Source: Prorocentrum cordatum
Taxonomy: Eukaryota > Sar > Dinophyceae > Prorocentrales > Prorocentraceae
NCBI GenBank assembly: GCA_963575745.1
Contig: CAUYUJ010014191.1
Location: 365,192-429,191 of the forward strand
Direction: 5' to 3'
Length of the DNA: 64,000 nucleotides
Shown here: piece by piece, positions 42,227 to 51,327 of the stretch
How positions within the stretch are numbered: position 1 is the stretch's first letter
Layout of the letters: every line of letters starts with the position of its first letter
Position numbers and translations under genes: made by a program
The notes under the pieces: model-generated
Told to the model about the DNA's origin: nothing
The model's database searches: none
What the model saw: only the letters and a program-made list of their open reading frames with translations

Positions 42227-43250
42227 TCCTTTTAGTCCGAGCGATGTCGTGATGAATGATGACATCGAAATGGAGGCTGGCGTAGAGATTCACGCAGGAG
42301 AGATCGCAGCTCGCAAAAGAGCTGCCGACGCTGCCATCAATGACAACAAGACTGCCAGGAGGACAGCTATCTCTTCGCAAGGGGAATGCAATTCCCGCGA
42401 GGAGAAATCCATGTTCCGTTGCTTTCCTGACAAGAGAGAATGGCCCAGGACCGATGATGCCGGGGCCATCAAGTTCGCACGCAAACGGGGATGGAGTTGG
42501 CGCTTCACGATGTGGAGAAACAATATATTATACACACGAGGTGGCCAAGTCGTTACCGCACTGCAGGCAGATTTGGCCGACACATCCCAGACGATCTTTG
42601 AGCGTCTGTTTTCCCAAGTCTCACAGGACCCGTGGATCGTCCATTGGACTACATTTGACAGAATGGCAACGTGCCGTTTTGATTGTGCTCCCCCAAAATT
42701 TGATCAGATCCCAGTGGGTACTTTCTTTCAGTCGTACCCTGATGAAATGACGAAGCTGGTCTGCCGGTTGTACACAAACGCACCGGGGGAGACTCGACGC
42801 CCCGTCCGAACCCTTGAAAAGGGAGAGGTCGTGGGTCCCACTGTTTGCCCAGCCATTCGGCGGAAGACGATCTACGGAGACTTTGTAAGCGCCCCAGTAC
42901 GGGACACCAAGACAGAAGGTGCTCCCGTTTTGTGGATGATCATCTGGGGCCCTTCGCCACACGCGCCTCCCCGTGGCAGAGCCGCTGGGGGCGGTCGGGG
43001 CACGATATATGCCCTGCCTGTTGTCAAAGGTCTGTTTTACACGCCAGCGCATGTTGTTGAGGAGGCACGCACCAAAACAGCCAGAGCAAATTATTTTGAG
43101 TCTTCCCCTCAGCAGGCCGTGCATTGGCGGAAGGCTGCGCCTTCGTGGACGCGCCCATGCGACTTCGATGCGTGGCTCGCGAAGGATGGCCTTGAAGGCG
43201 GTGCTGACTTGAATGAGAAGCAGCCCACCTCAGCCAGACGCAGAGATTGA
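42219..43250 (+). CDS. Post-RNase H module 2, unknown
   Basis: 343 residues starting MADPFSPSDVVMNDDIEMEA just after two adjacent family-1 hairpins (42163 and 42193). It contains a globular-looking stretch: KREWPRTDDAGAIKFARKRG, WIVHWTTFDRMATCRFDCAP, VGTFFQSYPDEMTKLVCRLY and GAPVLWMIIWGPSPHAPPRG. It ends near a hairpin at 43257. No family recognised. It overlaps the preceding frame by 8 bases. Confidence 0.45.
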   Translation: MADPFSPSDVVMNDDIEMEAGVEIHAGEIAARKRAADAAINDNKTARRTAISSQGECNSREEKSMFRCFPDKREWPRTDDAGAIKFARKRGWSWRFTMWRNNILYTRGGQVVTALQADLADTSQTIFERLFSQVSQDPWIVHWTTFDRMATCRFDCAPPKFDQIPVGTFFQSYPDEMTKLVCRLYTNAPGETRRPVRTLEKGEVVGPTVCPAIRRKTIYGDFVSAPVRDTKTEGAPVLWMIIWGPSPHAPPRGRAAGGGRGTIYALPVVKGLFYTPAHVVEEARTKTARANYFESSPQQAVHWRKAAPSWTRPCDFDAWLAKDGLEGGADLNEKQPTSARRRD

Positions 43251-44738
43251 GGCCAACCAGCACGGCCCAGTCGTTGCTGGAGAGAGGCCAGATCTGCTTG
43301 AAGATCCCGAACAGCGACGCCCTGAGGCGCCCTCGGAAGGCCCTCCTGACTACAGAGAGGAGGGCCCTGACCGGGCGCCGAAAAGGCCACGCTTGGGAGT
43401 GGGGACGTCGACCGACTCAGTCGGTTCGGCAAGCCATCCTGCGAACATTGCCATCGCACAGCCTTCGGCCGGATCTGGCCCGCAAAGTCGTTGGACAATC
43501 TTGGCGCTGGTCGGCAGGCGGCCGGCGGACCATCCGCTGGGTCAGCCTCGAATCCGACTGCCCCTCCCGGCCAAGCCGGCGGCGGGGCGGGCGGCGGCGG
43601 GGCGGGCGGGGGCTCTCCTCCCGGCCCAGCCGGCGGTGGAGGTGCTCCGTCTGGCCCAGGTGGCTCTCCCGCGGGAAATGCCCCGCCTTCCGGCAACCCC
43701 TCTGGGGGCGGCGGTGGAGGTGGGCCCCCAGATGCGGGGTCGACGATGGCGAGTGGCGAACGGGATGACCCGCCCTACTTTGGGCGGGGTCCCTGGAACG
43801 TCCTTGACTATCATTGGGCGCAGGAAGAGTATGCTCCGAACCCCAAGCCACCGACGAATGACTGGGAATCTACGGTGAATGATACTATCCGGCTTTATGT
43901 TGATATTACAGATCCCAAGTTGAAAAACTGGGCACTAAAGTTGTCGTTCCGTCAGAAGTGCCAGGCCATAACACAGATTGCCCGACAGAATGGACACTCG
44001 TGGATTCCATTTGTTGGCGAGGACGTTGCGGCCATGATGGCCACAGGCAAGTCTGTTCAGGACTTGCTCCACCCTTTGTTCTTGATTGATCATGGGCAAT
44101 ACAAGTTTTGGTCTTGTTCCGTCCACACTGTCTCTGATTCCACGATCTCGTTTCGGAATGCGCCCAAGAAAGTCACGAACAGCCTGCTCCCTCAATACCA
44201 TATGCAGGAACACGTGCACGGCATTTCACAGAATATCATGAGTGCATGCATGGCCCCTGAGCTTCAGGTAGAGTCTAGGATGCTTAAATGGGATGAGCAC
44301 AAGTACTACCAGAAAGGGATCCACATGCCGATGCGTTTCATCCTCTGGAACTTCAACGATATTGTTGATGGAACCGGCGAATTGAACGGAGTTGGCACAG
44401 GGGGGAAACGGCAAGAAAATCCCACGCTATCCGCTGGAAACATCAGAATAATGGCTGAGGCGGTGGAGCGTCCGGTGGACGACGCAATCACTCGCGCAAA
44501 GGATGGAGCGATAGAGATCATGTACGTTGGTGGGGACCACAAATGCTGGTGGTCGGACGGATCTGTCGTAAGCCAGATGTGGGGCGATGTTGCTACTCTC
44601 GTCCGGGCTCGGATGAACCGTCGGATTGAAAGCTACAAAGCTATGGGGATTTGTCCGCGCATCATGATTCGTGACGGTGTGAGCCTTTTATCGCAAGCTG
44701 CGGCACCCCCCAGGGGATTTGCACCACTTTTGGTCTGA
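43213..44738 (+). CDS. Post-RNase H module 3, unknown, after a Gly/Pro linker
   Basis: The linker in one frame (43213-43490: EIEANQHGPVVAGERPDLLE, then APKRPRLG, a basic NLS-like patch) shifts near 43490 into a second frame that runs to 44736. That frame starts with a Gly/Pro-rich stretch containing two family-1 hairpins (43560, 43615). Then comes a globular part: GRGPWNVLDYHWAQEEYAPN, HGISQNIMSACMAPELQVES, FILWNFNDIVDGTGELNG and EIMYVGGDHKCWWSDGSVVS. The phrase LWNFND resembles the GxND block of SGNH hydrolases, but nothing else confirms it. Function unknown. Confidence 0.45.
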
Positions 44739-45339
44739 CCATAGTGACTACAAGAAGGATAAGGACGGACAAATGGCGAGTGCAAAAGCGGCCGGGTTGT
44801 GCGCCGAGCACATGTTTAAGGCCGCTAAACTAGCCGCATTGTTCTTTTGCCAACCCTCCTGCGGCCCAGCCGCTCAGGGGGGTGGCACATCAAAGACGAC
44901 AAGAGCCGATGGGTATACAATGCAAGAGGCGACCATTGATGAGCTAGTCATGTACTTGCAAGACTGGAGCCCCACAGAAGGCAATGTGCCCAAGTCTATG
45001 CTCAATACTCGCCCGTTCGAAGTAGCCTTGGACCCCGTTGAGTCCCCAGCCGTCCAAGACGGGTCTGGGGGCGGGGCGTTCCATTCCTATTCTTATGATG
45101 CTTTCATTGACTTTTTGAAGCGATGGAATGCATATGCAGATTTTTTCCCGCGGCAAGACGATCATTACTTCTTGCCGCGTGGTCGGCTCTTTTGTCCGGG
45201 AATGCCCCCAAGGGGGAAACGCCTTCGATTGCCAACTGAAGGAGTGCAAAATGATGAACTCATGCGCACGGCAGTTGATGAGTTGAAGAAGGCAGCACCT
45301 ACTAAGTACGGCACCGAGCGGCCTAGCCGCCTTGGGTGA
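44719..45339 (+). CDS. Continuation of module 3 in a shifted frame
   Basis: The sensible reading passes into this frame at about 44715 (HHFWSDHSDYKKDKDGQMAS) and continues through a hairpin linker (44853-44883). It then reads MQEATIDELVMYLQDWSPTE, FHSYSYDAFIDFLKRWNAYA and RGRLFCPGMPPRGKRLRLPT. It ends in the tandem hairpin array at 45310. No family recognised. Confidence 0.4.
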   Translation: MHHFWSDHSDYKKDKDGQMASAKAAGLCAEHMFKAAKLAALFFCQPSCGPAAQGGGTSKTTRADGYTMQEATIDELVMYLQDWSPTEGNVPKSMLNTRPFEVALDPVESPAVQDGSGGGAFHSYSYDAFIDFLKRWNAYADFFPRQDDHYFLPRGRLFCPGMPPRGKRLRLPTEGVQNDELMRTAVDELKKAAPTKYGTERPSRLG

Positions 45340-45486
45340 TGTTACTGCGCCGAGCGGCCTAGTCGCCTCGGGCGATGCCACTGCACCGAGCGGCCCAGCC
45401 GCCTCGAGTGACGATGCTGCACCGAGCGGCCCAGCCGCCTCGGGTTACGTTGCTGCAGCGCGGACGGCCCAGCCGCCCCGCGGACC
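45310..45486 (+). repeat. 36-bp tandem array of family-1 hairpins
   Basis: Five consecutive units each carry a hairpin. Arms are CCGAG paired with CTTGG or CTCGG, and CGCGG with CCGCG in the last. Cores are CGGC-CTA-GCCG, CGGC-CTA-GTCG and CGGC-CCA-GCCG. The period is 36 bp (GDATAPSGPAAS in translation). The ORF junction at 45332-45339 lies inside the first unit. Confidence 0.8.
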
Positions 45487-45967
45487 TGTTTTGGCCCCTG
45501 CAAAGGGCGCACAGGATGTTAAGACACCTGGCGAAGCAGCGGAGGAAGCTCTCCGCATTAAATGCCCTGTCGGTCAGGGAACCACGGTCAGTCAAAGGTA
45601 TAAGTTCCCGAAGCGCTTGAGGTTAGGCGGCGATCCTAATCGCCCTGAAGATTGGGAACAAGATTGGCCTGTGCATCTGACATGCCAGAAAGTTAAGAAG
45701 TTGCCTTGCAAAAGCGCTTCCGACAAGGAACTAGTTCTTCACGATTTCTTCCGACCATTCAGTGTAGCGAGCGGTGGGCTTTACAGACGCATGATGCTTC
45801 CGAATGAGTATCCAGGGGAAGAAGGCCGTGTTGCACGGGTGGCACAAGGGGATAATCCGGCCCGCAGCAAGCAATTCGTCTTGATTCAGAGACACGCGAA
45901 TGGAGAGGCGCGGTTGGTGCTTTCAGATGCTGCAGAAGTCCACGAAGACCCCAGTCTAGGAACCTAG
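45332..45967 (+). CDS. Post-RNase H module 4, unknown
   Basis: Starts within the tandem hairpin array. The N-terminus is four 12-residue Ala/Ser/Gly/Pro repeats. The rest reads EEALRIKCPVGQGTTVSQRY, DPNRPEDWEQDWPVHLTCQK, ELVLHDFFRPFSVASGGLYR and SKQFVLIQRHANGEARLVLS. No domain recognised. It ends at TAG 45965-45967, directly before the next frame. Confidence 0.4.
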   Translation: MGDVTAPSGLVASGDATAPSGPAASSDDAAPSGPAASGYVAAARTAQPPRGPVLAPAKGAQDVKTPGEAAEEALRIKCPVGQGTTVSQRYKFPKRLRLGGDPNRPEDWEQDWPVHLTCQKVKKLPCKSASDKELVLHDFFRPFSVASGGLYRRMMLPNEYPGEEGRVARVAQGDNPARSKQFVLIQRHANGEARLVLSDAAEVHEDPSLGT

Positions 45968-45969
45968 GT

Positions 45970-47115
45970 ATGGTTCCGAATTGGGCACGTTTCTTTGTGA
46001 TCATGGCCGATCGATCGTGTGCGGACCCAACGGCTACTGTTGCTGATCGCCTGAATTGGGCGAAATTGTCAACGAAGACCCACAGGGCGGGCCTTTATCA
46101 TTGCGTTCAGCTAACTTTGCCCTTCTACGTAACGGACGAAAAGCTTGTGGAGGTCCAGGACCCATCCACAAGCTGGACCAGACAGTCCCATGTTACGTCT
46201 GTAACCGCCCTCCATTCGATTTTGGAGGGCCATCAGCTGCTTACATCCGACCCCCAATACGGAGGGAGTATCAAGCAGCACAAGGTTGGTGTGTACTTTT
46301 TTCCATGCGCCAACAATCCCGCCACTCATACGACATATTCTGTCGCAGAGGAGACCTTTGGAGACGGCATCTGGGCAACTGCGGAGATCGTTTTCTTTTC
46401 ATAGCCCACGATCATCAGGGGAAAACCAGATCAGTTCGTCAGCAAACCATCGGAGATGGTATTGTATGAACTTCGCCTCTACCATTGGACTCCTGCGGCG
46501 CTTCATGTCACGCCGGCTTATGCCTTCTTGCAACATGTCGCCAGACAGAATAATTGGCCTTTGGAGCAAGACTTCGGGGCCGAACGGCATCGCGACAAAG
46601 CAAGGGAGGATGCCGCGGGCCAAGTCCGGGAGGCAAATGGACAGCGGGTCCCAAATTCGGGGCCCATTGTTTGGCAGAAGGATCGAAGCCCTTATTTTGA
46701 GAACAATCGTAACTTCGACGATATTTGGTCATGGCTCCAGAAGAAAGGAGTCAGGCTCACTAAGATCAACCCGTTGCACAAAGACGAGGCTTCGGAGGCA
46801 TCCAAGGCGCTCGCCCAAGCTAACAAGGACAGAGACGAGGAGGCCAAAGCCAAGTCGTCGACGGGTGCGCAGCAGCAGGCGCCGGCGGCAAAGCCGCCCG
46901 GCGCATCCTTTTCGCTGGGCACAGAGGACTTCCCACCTTTGGGACAGCCCGCATCTCATATTGGGAGAGCGCCTAAGTCTCCGCCCGGCAAAGCCGCGGC
47001 GGAGGCGTGGCCTCCATTTCCCATAGCCGATGCACTTGCGAAAATGCCTATGCCTCCTCCCCCTTCCGAGGGAGGGGCCGCTGCCAGTTGGATCGGCAAG
47101 CGAGGTGCCGAATAA
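45970..47115 (+). CDS. Post-RNase H module 5: possible ADP-ribosyltransferase-like domain, in-frame TAG
   Basis: One frame with TAG at 46402-46404 (AEIVFFS-stop-PTIIRGKPDQFVSK). The stretch SHVTSVTALHSILEGHQLLT followed by KQHKVGVYFFPCANNPATHT and SVAEETFGDGIWATAEIVFF has the layout His/Tyr-rich strand, Ser-Ile-Leu helix, GVYFF strand found in compact ADP-ribosyltransferase folds (for example the Tpt1/PARP type). I remember similar text in dinoflagellate retroelement proteins. Catalytic residues cannot be assigned. The end is a linker with family-1 hairpins at 46879 and 46979. The functional assignment is weak. Confidence 0.4.
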
Positions 47116-47116
47116 A

Positions 47117-48470
47117 CCTCCGCCACCCAATGCGACGGCGCCGCCACCGGCCGCGAAGCCGAACGTCCTGCCGATGAAGGACTCACTCTCACCAGAGCAG
47201 AGGGAACTTGCACCGAAGAAGCCTCCGCCTCCACCTCGCCCGAGTCCAGGGGCGCGCACGCCGAAGCCTCCGCCGGCTAAGATAGCGCGCCTCGATGCTG
47301 GAGCCGACGGTCTTTCTGCATTCAACAGTCACCGCCCAAGCCGGGGGGCTCGGAGACAGCGGAAGGCCCGCCTAAGCCTTGGGCACCGAGTCTTCGCGAT
47401 CCCGACCCTCCTATCAAGCTTAACAGGTGGAATTGTGATCGTTCGTCGCAAGCTGACCAAAGTCATCGGAAAGCTGAGGCCACGCCCAAGGCAGCGCTTC
47501 AGTGGTGTCGAGGCCAGGAATCTTCCCAGCCTGCCCAAGGCAGTGCTGGGATGGACCAGACTGCGCAGGCGGAGAGTTCCGCCGCAAAGGCAGCGGCAGT
47601 CGAGACAGAAGCCAAGATTGCCGAGGATGTGAGCTCTGACCGCCACGGAGGCAGTGAGAGGCTGGAGATTCCTGCGGTATCTATTCCGAAGCAGACGGAT
47701 GGATATTCCTCGTCAGAGGAATCACCGTACCCATGGGGGACAGACGCTGCAACGGTTATTCTCCGAACTCCCAGAGAAATCTCCAGGCGACACTTCAAAG
47801 GCAGGCAAGCGCGTAGAGCAGTGAGGAATGAGAAAGACTTCTTTCACCAGTGGCGTCGGGCTGTTGCTGACCGGCCGCCAGAGGCCGAATGTCTTGAGAA
47901 GTTGATGGAGATTGAAGAGTACGTTGGCACAGCGAAGAGGATCTACGAGAAGGCAGAGAAAAAGGGGACACACGAGCCGGGAACATACTCGGATCAATGG
48001 AAGAAGTTTGCAACCGCTGTCGTTGTGCAGATCCGTAGGGCGGCGCCAAATGTTGTTCCTACTCCTGTGGTCGCCGCCAAGAGCAAGCGGTCGCAGCCTC
48101 GCACTGAAGGGGGGTCTGTTGCCAGTGGAAGCAAACTTCCCCCCCCCCCTGCTCCACCGCCCGGCCCAGCGGCGACGGCGAGCTTACCTGCGCCTCCGCC
48201 TGGCCCAGCCAGAGCGGAGGCCGAACAGGCGAAGGAAGACAAAATGATGGTGGATTCGGGCGCTGATGCTGCATCGCGCGCTGCGCCTCAAGAGGTTGCC
48301 GAGTCTCCCCCTACCAGACCATGTTCTTCCGATGAGGAGGATGCTCCCGCTGCTAAGGCGCCGCCGCCAGTTGCCGCCTCAAGTGGACATCGCGCGGCGG
48401 AGCCTCCGTGGATCGAACCCCGGGCGTCCAAGACACTCCGGGGTCGCTTGAGGCCAGCCCAGATCTTACC
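47117..48470 (+). CDS. Post-RNase H linker region, Pro/Ala-rich with small helical domain
   Basis: The sensible reading changes frame twice. It first reads PNKPPPPNATAPPPAAKPNV and RELAPKKPPPPPRPSPGART (about 47117-47340). From 47551 it is MDQTAQAESSAAKAAAVETE, with a small helical block ISRRHFKGRQARRAVRNEKD, EAECLEKLMEIEEYVGTAKR and GTYSDQWKKFATAVVVQIRR. More Pro/Ala-rich linker with a strong hairpin at 48193-48220 and an acidic segment follow. It shifts into the next frame at about 48440. No enzyme motif. Confidence 0.4.
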
Positions 48471-49451
48471 CAATTCAATGACTTTCCGTATCAAGCGGAC
48501 CCTGAGTTCATACCCATTGAGGAAGAGCATTGCCGATCTGGCCCAGCCTCTGTCAACTTCTTCTGCAGAGAGAGGTTGCCACCTGCCCCTGACAACCGGC
48601 AGCGTCAGCCCACGGATGATCCGCCCCAAAAGGGCGACCGGGAGACTAATGTCGGGCATGCTGAATATTTTAGTGACAGCGAGCTTTATATTTCGCCGGA
48701 TGAACGAATTCGAGTTATTCAGCGCACGCCCCCCGATCTAAGGCAGAGGGTTCGAGAGGCCCATGCGATTGGTCCTGTTCCCCCGCGGGTCGAGGCCATT
48801 CGCGATCAGTCGATTAGTGCGCTCAGATGCATTGCAGAGTTCGTTGAAGATCCCATATTTGCATTATTGAGCGAACTTTCCATAGACGAGGGCACTTTCG
48901 ATTTGGCGCGAGAATTTCTCCGAGCTGAGTTTTACTCTGATGATATTCCCGACGGATTTGATCCTCAGTCTCTTAAGTTTTTGAAACCATTGGTTGATGG
49001 GGTCGGTGATCGCAATAATCCGGCCGCCCTAGGCAGTGCGGATTTTTGGAGGCCTCAAAGTTGCCGAGTAGACAAGTTCGCTCAGCGCGTTGGTGACTGC
49101 GCAACGTATCTCGCGAGGCATTGTTCTGATCACGCGAGGTCTTCGGGAGGCTGGGTCTACTTCGGAGACCTGGTTGAGACAATGGCCGAGGGCGGATTTG
49201 AATATCAGACATATGCACTTGCTGCACACGGCCTAGCCGCGTTGCAGCCAGGAACCGCGGAGGTCCTTGGTGTTCTTCCTGACGACAGTGCCAGCATCAG
49301 TGAGACGACCGTTTACATAATGTGGCGCGACTACAAAACATGGCCTTCTCAAGGGGCGGAGAGGACTACCTCTCCTATTCCTGTTTTCTATCGAGCATGC
49401 CAGGGACATTCCACTTTTGTCGCTTCAAGTGAGAATGCACGTGCCTCATGA
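48408..49451 (+). CDS. Post-RNase H module 6: KptA/Tpt1-like RNA 2'-phosphotransferase domain
   Basis: The sensible reading enters this frame near 48440 (DLTQFNDFPYQADPEFIPIE). The C-terminal half reads CATYLARHCSDHARSSGGWV then YFGDLVETMA (49094-49180), and PIPVFYRACQGHSTFV at about 49375-49420. Tpt1/KptA enzymes have an LxxxLRHx...DGWVxxxDLL block, whose Arg-His are catalytic, and a yIRAxQGHS block; both are present in order. These enzymes remove a splice-junction 2'-phosphate from tRNA using NAD+. The third conserved Arg and the HGT block cannot be placed, and the frame breaks 37 bases after QGHS. A hairpin lies at 49221-49248 between the two motifs. Confidence 0.55.
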   Translation: MDRTPGVQDTPGSLEASPDLTQFNDFPYQADPEFIPIEEEHCRSGPASVNFFCRERLPPAPDNRQRQPTDDPPQKGDRETNVGHAEYFSDSELYISPDERIRVIQRTPPDLRQRVREAHAIGPVPPRVEAIRDQSISALRCIAEFVEDPIFALLSELSIDEGTFDLAREFLRAEFYSDDIPDGFDPQSLKFLKPLVDGVGDRNNPAALGSADFWRPQSCRVDKFAQRVGDCATYLARHCSDHARSSGGWVYFGDLVETMAEGGFEYQTYALAAHGLAALQPGTAEVLGVLPDDSASISETTVYIMWRDYKTWPSQGAERTTSPIPVFYRACQGHSTFVASSENARAS

Positions 49452-50370
49452 CCCTGGCCTAGCCAGGTGTCAGGGGCCCCTCCTCCATATCACCGATATG
49501 GAGACACTGGTGGAATCCATGGTCGGAGAAGTGAAGTTCCCCAAAAGAGACTCGGGGCTTTGCCTCGAGGCGGACTACGAATTGCTGAGGCTTCTCCCGA
49601 CCAAGCAGGATCCAAGCATGCAAGGCCAAGATCATCGTCCTTCGTGGCTAAGCCAGTGGAGGTCTGGCGAGCCTGCTCCTGTGAGGAAGCACGAGGCCAT
49701 GGGAAATAGCCCACAGCCAGGAGAACCGCCATCAATCGGAGCATGGCCCGCAGGGGACACAGTCTTTCTGTGGGACCAGCTTCCGACCCACAGAGAGTCC
49801 TGGCCGTTATTTCTTGTTTTCAATGGCCGGGTGCTCACTCGTTTTTCGTACCGGATTTGCCAGGACGGGACTCTTGTGTCACGCGAGGTGCCGAGATTCT
49901 CTGATATCGACAAAGCCGTCACCCTTGTCAAAGTCAGCGACTGGTGGGGTCATAGAGACAAGAGAATGTCTTGGTCAATTGTCTACAACCAAGAGTGGAC
50001 ATCATACGAGGTAGATTTTGATAACACCTCAATGCTCGGTTGGATTCATACTGCCGAGACTTCGTCTTTGGTCCCAGATCATCAGCCCCCGTTGCCTCCC
50101 GAGGCAGAAGCATTTGTTCAGTCTGTCCCCTGGGAGGACGATGGTCGGTTTCTTTGCGCTAGCTTGCATTGGGTGCGAACTGGCTTCGGCCATTGCCCCT
50201 CCTGCAACAATCCAGTCAAGTATAAGTACAAGGTTGCCCATGACTATTTGCTCCAGTCGTACCGACATAAGATCATTTCGACTTCGCTGTGGAAAATGGC
50301 ATTTTGTTGCATGTTGTCGACCTGGATAAGCCCCCTCACGAGCGTGATATTTACGTTGGCGCGCGAGTAA
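49417..50370 (+). CDS. Post-RNase H module 7, possible C-terminal half of the KptA-like domain
   Basis: The frame changes from the previous ORF around the hairpin at 49449-49472, whose 5' arm contains the previous stop codon. It reads GPLLHITDMETLVESMVGEV (where KptA would have a YHGT strand followed by a helix), then a Trp-rich part: VFLWDQLPTHRESWPLFLVF, SDWWGHRDKRMSWSIVYNQE and HWVRTGFGHCPSCNNPVKYK. A CPSC pair is visible. No firm domain call. Confidence 0.4.
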   Translation: MSLQVRMHVPHDPGLARCQGPLLHITDMETLVESMVGEVKFPKRDSGLCLEADYELLRLLPTKQDPSMQGQDHRPSWLSQWRSGEPAPVRKHEAMGNSPQPGEPPSIGAWPAGDTVFLWDQLPTHRESWPLFLVFNGRVLTRFSYRICQDGTLVSREVPRFSDIDKAVTLVKVSDWWGHRDKRMSWSIVYNQEWTSYEVDFDNTSMLGWIHTAETSSLVPDHQPPLPPEAEAFVQSVPWEDDGRFLCASLHWVRTGFGHCPSCNNPVKYKYKVAHDYLLQSYRHKIISTSLWKMAFCCMLSTWISPLTSVIFTLARE

Positions 50371-50582
50371 ACAGACAACGGAGAGCTTCGGCAGATGTAA
50401 TATATCGCATCATCAGAAATCTGAAGCTGGAGCGCAAGTGGGCAACAAACCGTCAGTACATGAGCTTGGCTGCTGCGGATCAAACCTTTGGCAACAGCCG
50501 CCCGGGCAGTGTCCCTGCCTGGATCCCTGTGCACGTCGGCCCAGCCGCCGGCGCGTCACTGCCCTTTCTTTCAGTACCTTGA
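50289..50582 (+). CDS. Short shifted continuation, unknown
   Basis: Overlaps the previous frame and carries on its sense: ENGILLHVVDLDKPPHERDI, ASADVIYRIIRNLKLERKWA and NSRPGSVPAWIPVHVGPAAG, the last from a family-1 hairpin-like linker near 50533. It ends at TGA 50580-50582. Confidence 0.35.
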   Translation: MENGILLHVVDLDKPPHERDIYVGARVNRQRRASADVIYRIIRNLKLERKWATNRQYMSLAAADQTFGNSRPGSVPAWIPVHVGPAAGASLPFLSVP

Positions 50583-51327
50583 ACCTCTGAAGAGGCGATT
50601 CATTCAATGGCTCGCACACTTGGCTGAAAGAGAAGCGACTCGAGTTCCAACGATCGCAGAGTGGTGGCCCTTGCTTTGGGCAACAGAAATTGATCAGCAT
50701 GCGCGCCCCATGTCTTGTCTCGCTCTGGCTGCTTTTGACTGGCCAGAGGATCCCGACACGCGCTATGAACCCATAGAGGGTTGGATCGAATGGGAGCACA
50801 ATATGAATAATGCGAACATCTTTGCGCCAACGCTTCGGACATTGCGCAAGGCAGAAGAGGGAACAGCACCCTGGCTGCCCGTTGATCAGGGCCTCGCCAT
50901 GGACGTCACAGGGCCCAGCCTTCGTGGACGTCCACCGGTTGCTTGGGCAAATAATTTTGCGGCACGTCCTCGTCGTGCTTCCCAGTCCGTCAGCGGGCGT
51001 GCCAAAGTATGTTCCGAACGCCCTCTCGTTTCAGTGTGTACGCATGCCAAACCTGCCGCCGGTCCAGCCGTGAAGGCAGGTGAGGAGAATCTAGACATGA
51101 CCCTTGATTTCACTGCAGTCTGCGGGTCCAAGACCGAGCAGATAATTGACGGGAGGGTCAATCTTGATCAGCCCAATGGGTACGCGTATTCCCATCGCGA
51201 CGACAAATCGTTGATCATCGCGTTGACCGAGGACGGAGCCAAAGAAGTGGCCGCTCAATGTGTCATGGAATACACCAGCTATCGCCCGGAGGCAAATGAC
51301 CCTGAAAGGTTACGACTAATTGGGTGA
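50488..51327 (+). CDS. Post-RNase H module 8, unknown
   Basis: The sensible part begins about 50565: PFFQYLEPLKRRFIQWLAHL, TIAEWWPLLWATEIDQHARP, AFDWPEDPDTRYEPIEGWIE and TLRTLRKAEEGTAPWLPVDQ. After a hairpin linker at 51052-51080 it reads DMTLDFTAVCGSKTEQIIDG and YSHRDDKSLIIALTEDGAKE. Helical, Trp-rich, no family recognised. It overlaps the next frame by 8 bases. Confidence 0.4.
   Translation: MATAARAVSLPGSLCTSAQPPARHCPFFQYLEPLKRRFIQWLAHLAEREATRVPTIAEWWPLLWATEIDQHARPMSCLALAAFDWPEDPDTRYEPIEGWIEWEHNMNNANIFAPTLRTLRKAEEGTAPWLPVDQGLAMDVTGPSLRGRPPVAWANNFAARPRRASQSVSGRAKVCSERPLVSVCTHAKPAAGPAVKAGEENLDMTLDFTAVCGSKTEQIIDGRVNLDQPNGYAYSHRDDKSLIIALTEDGAKEVAAQCVMEYTSYRPEANDPERLRLIG

Noticed and set aside
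44300-44720. SGNH/GDSL hydrolase in the retrotransposon
   Set aside because: LWNFND loosely resembles the GxND block, but no GDS block or Asp-x-x-His block in the correct order could be placed.
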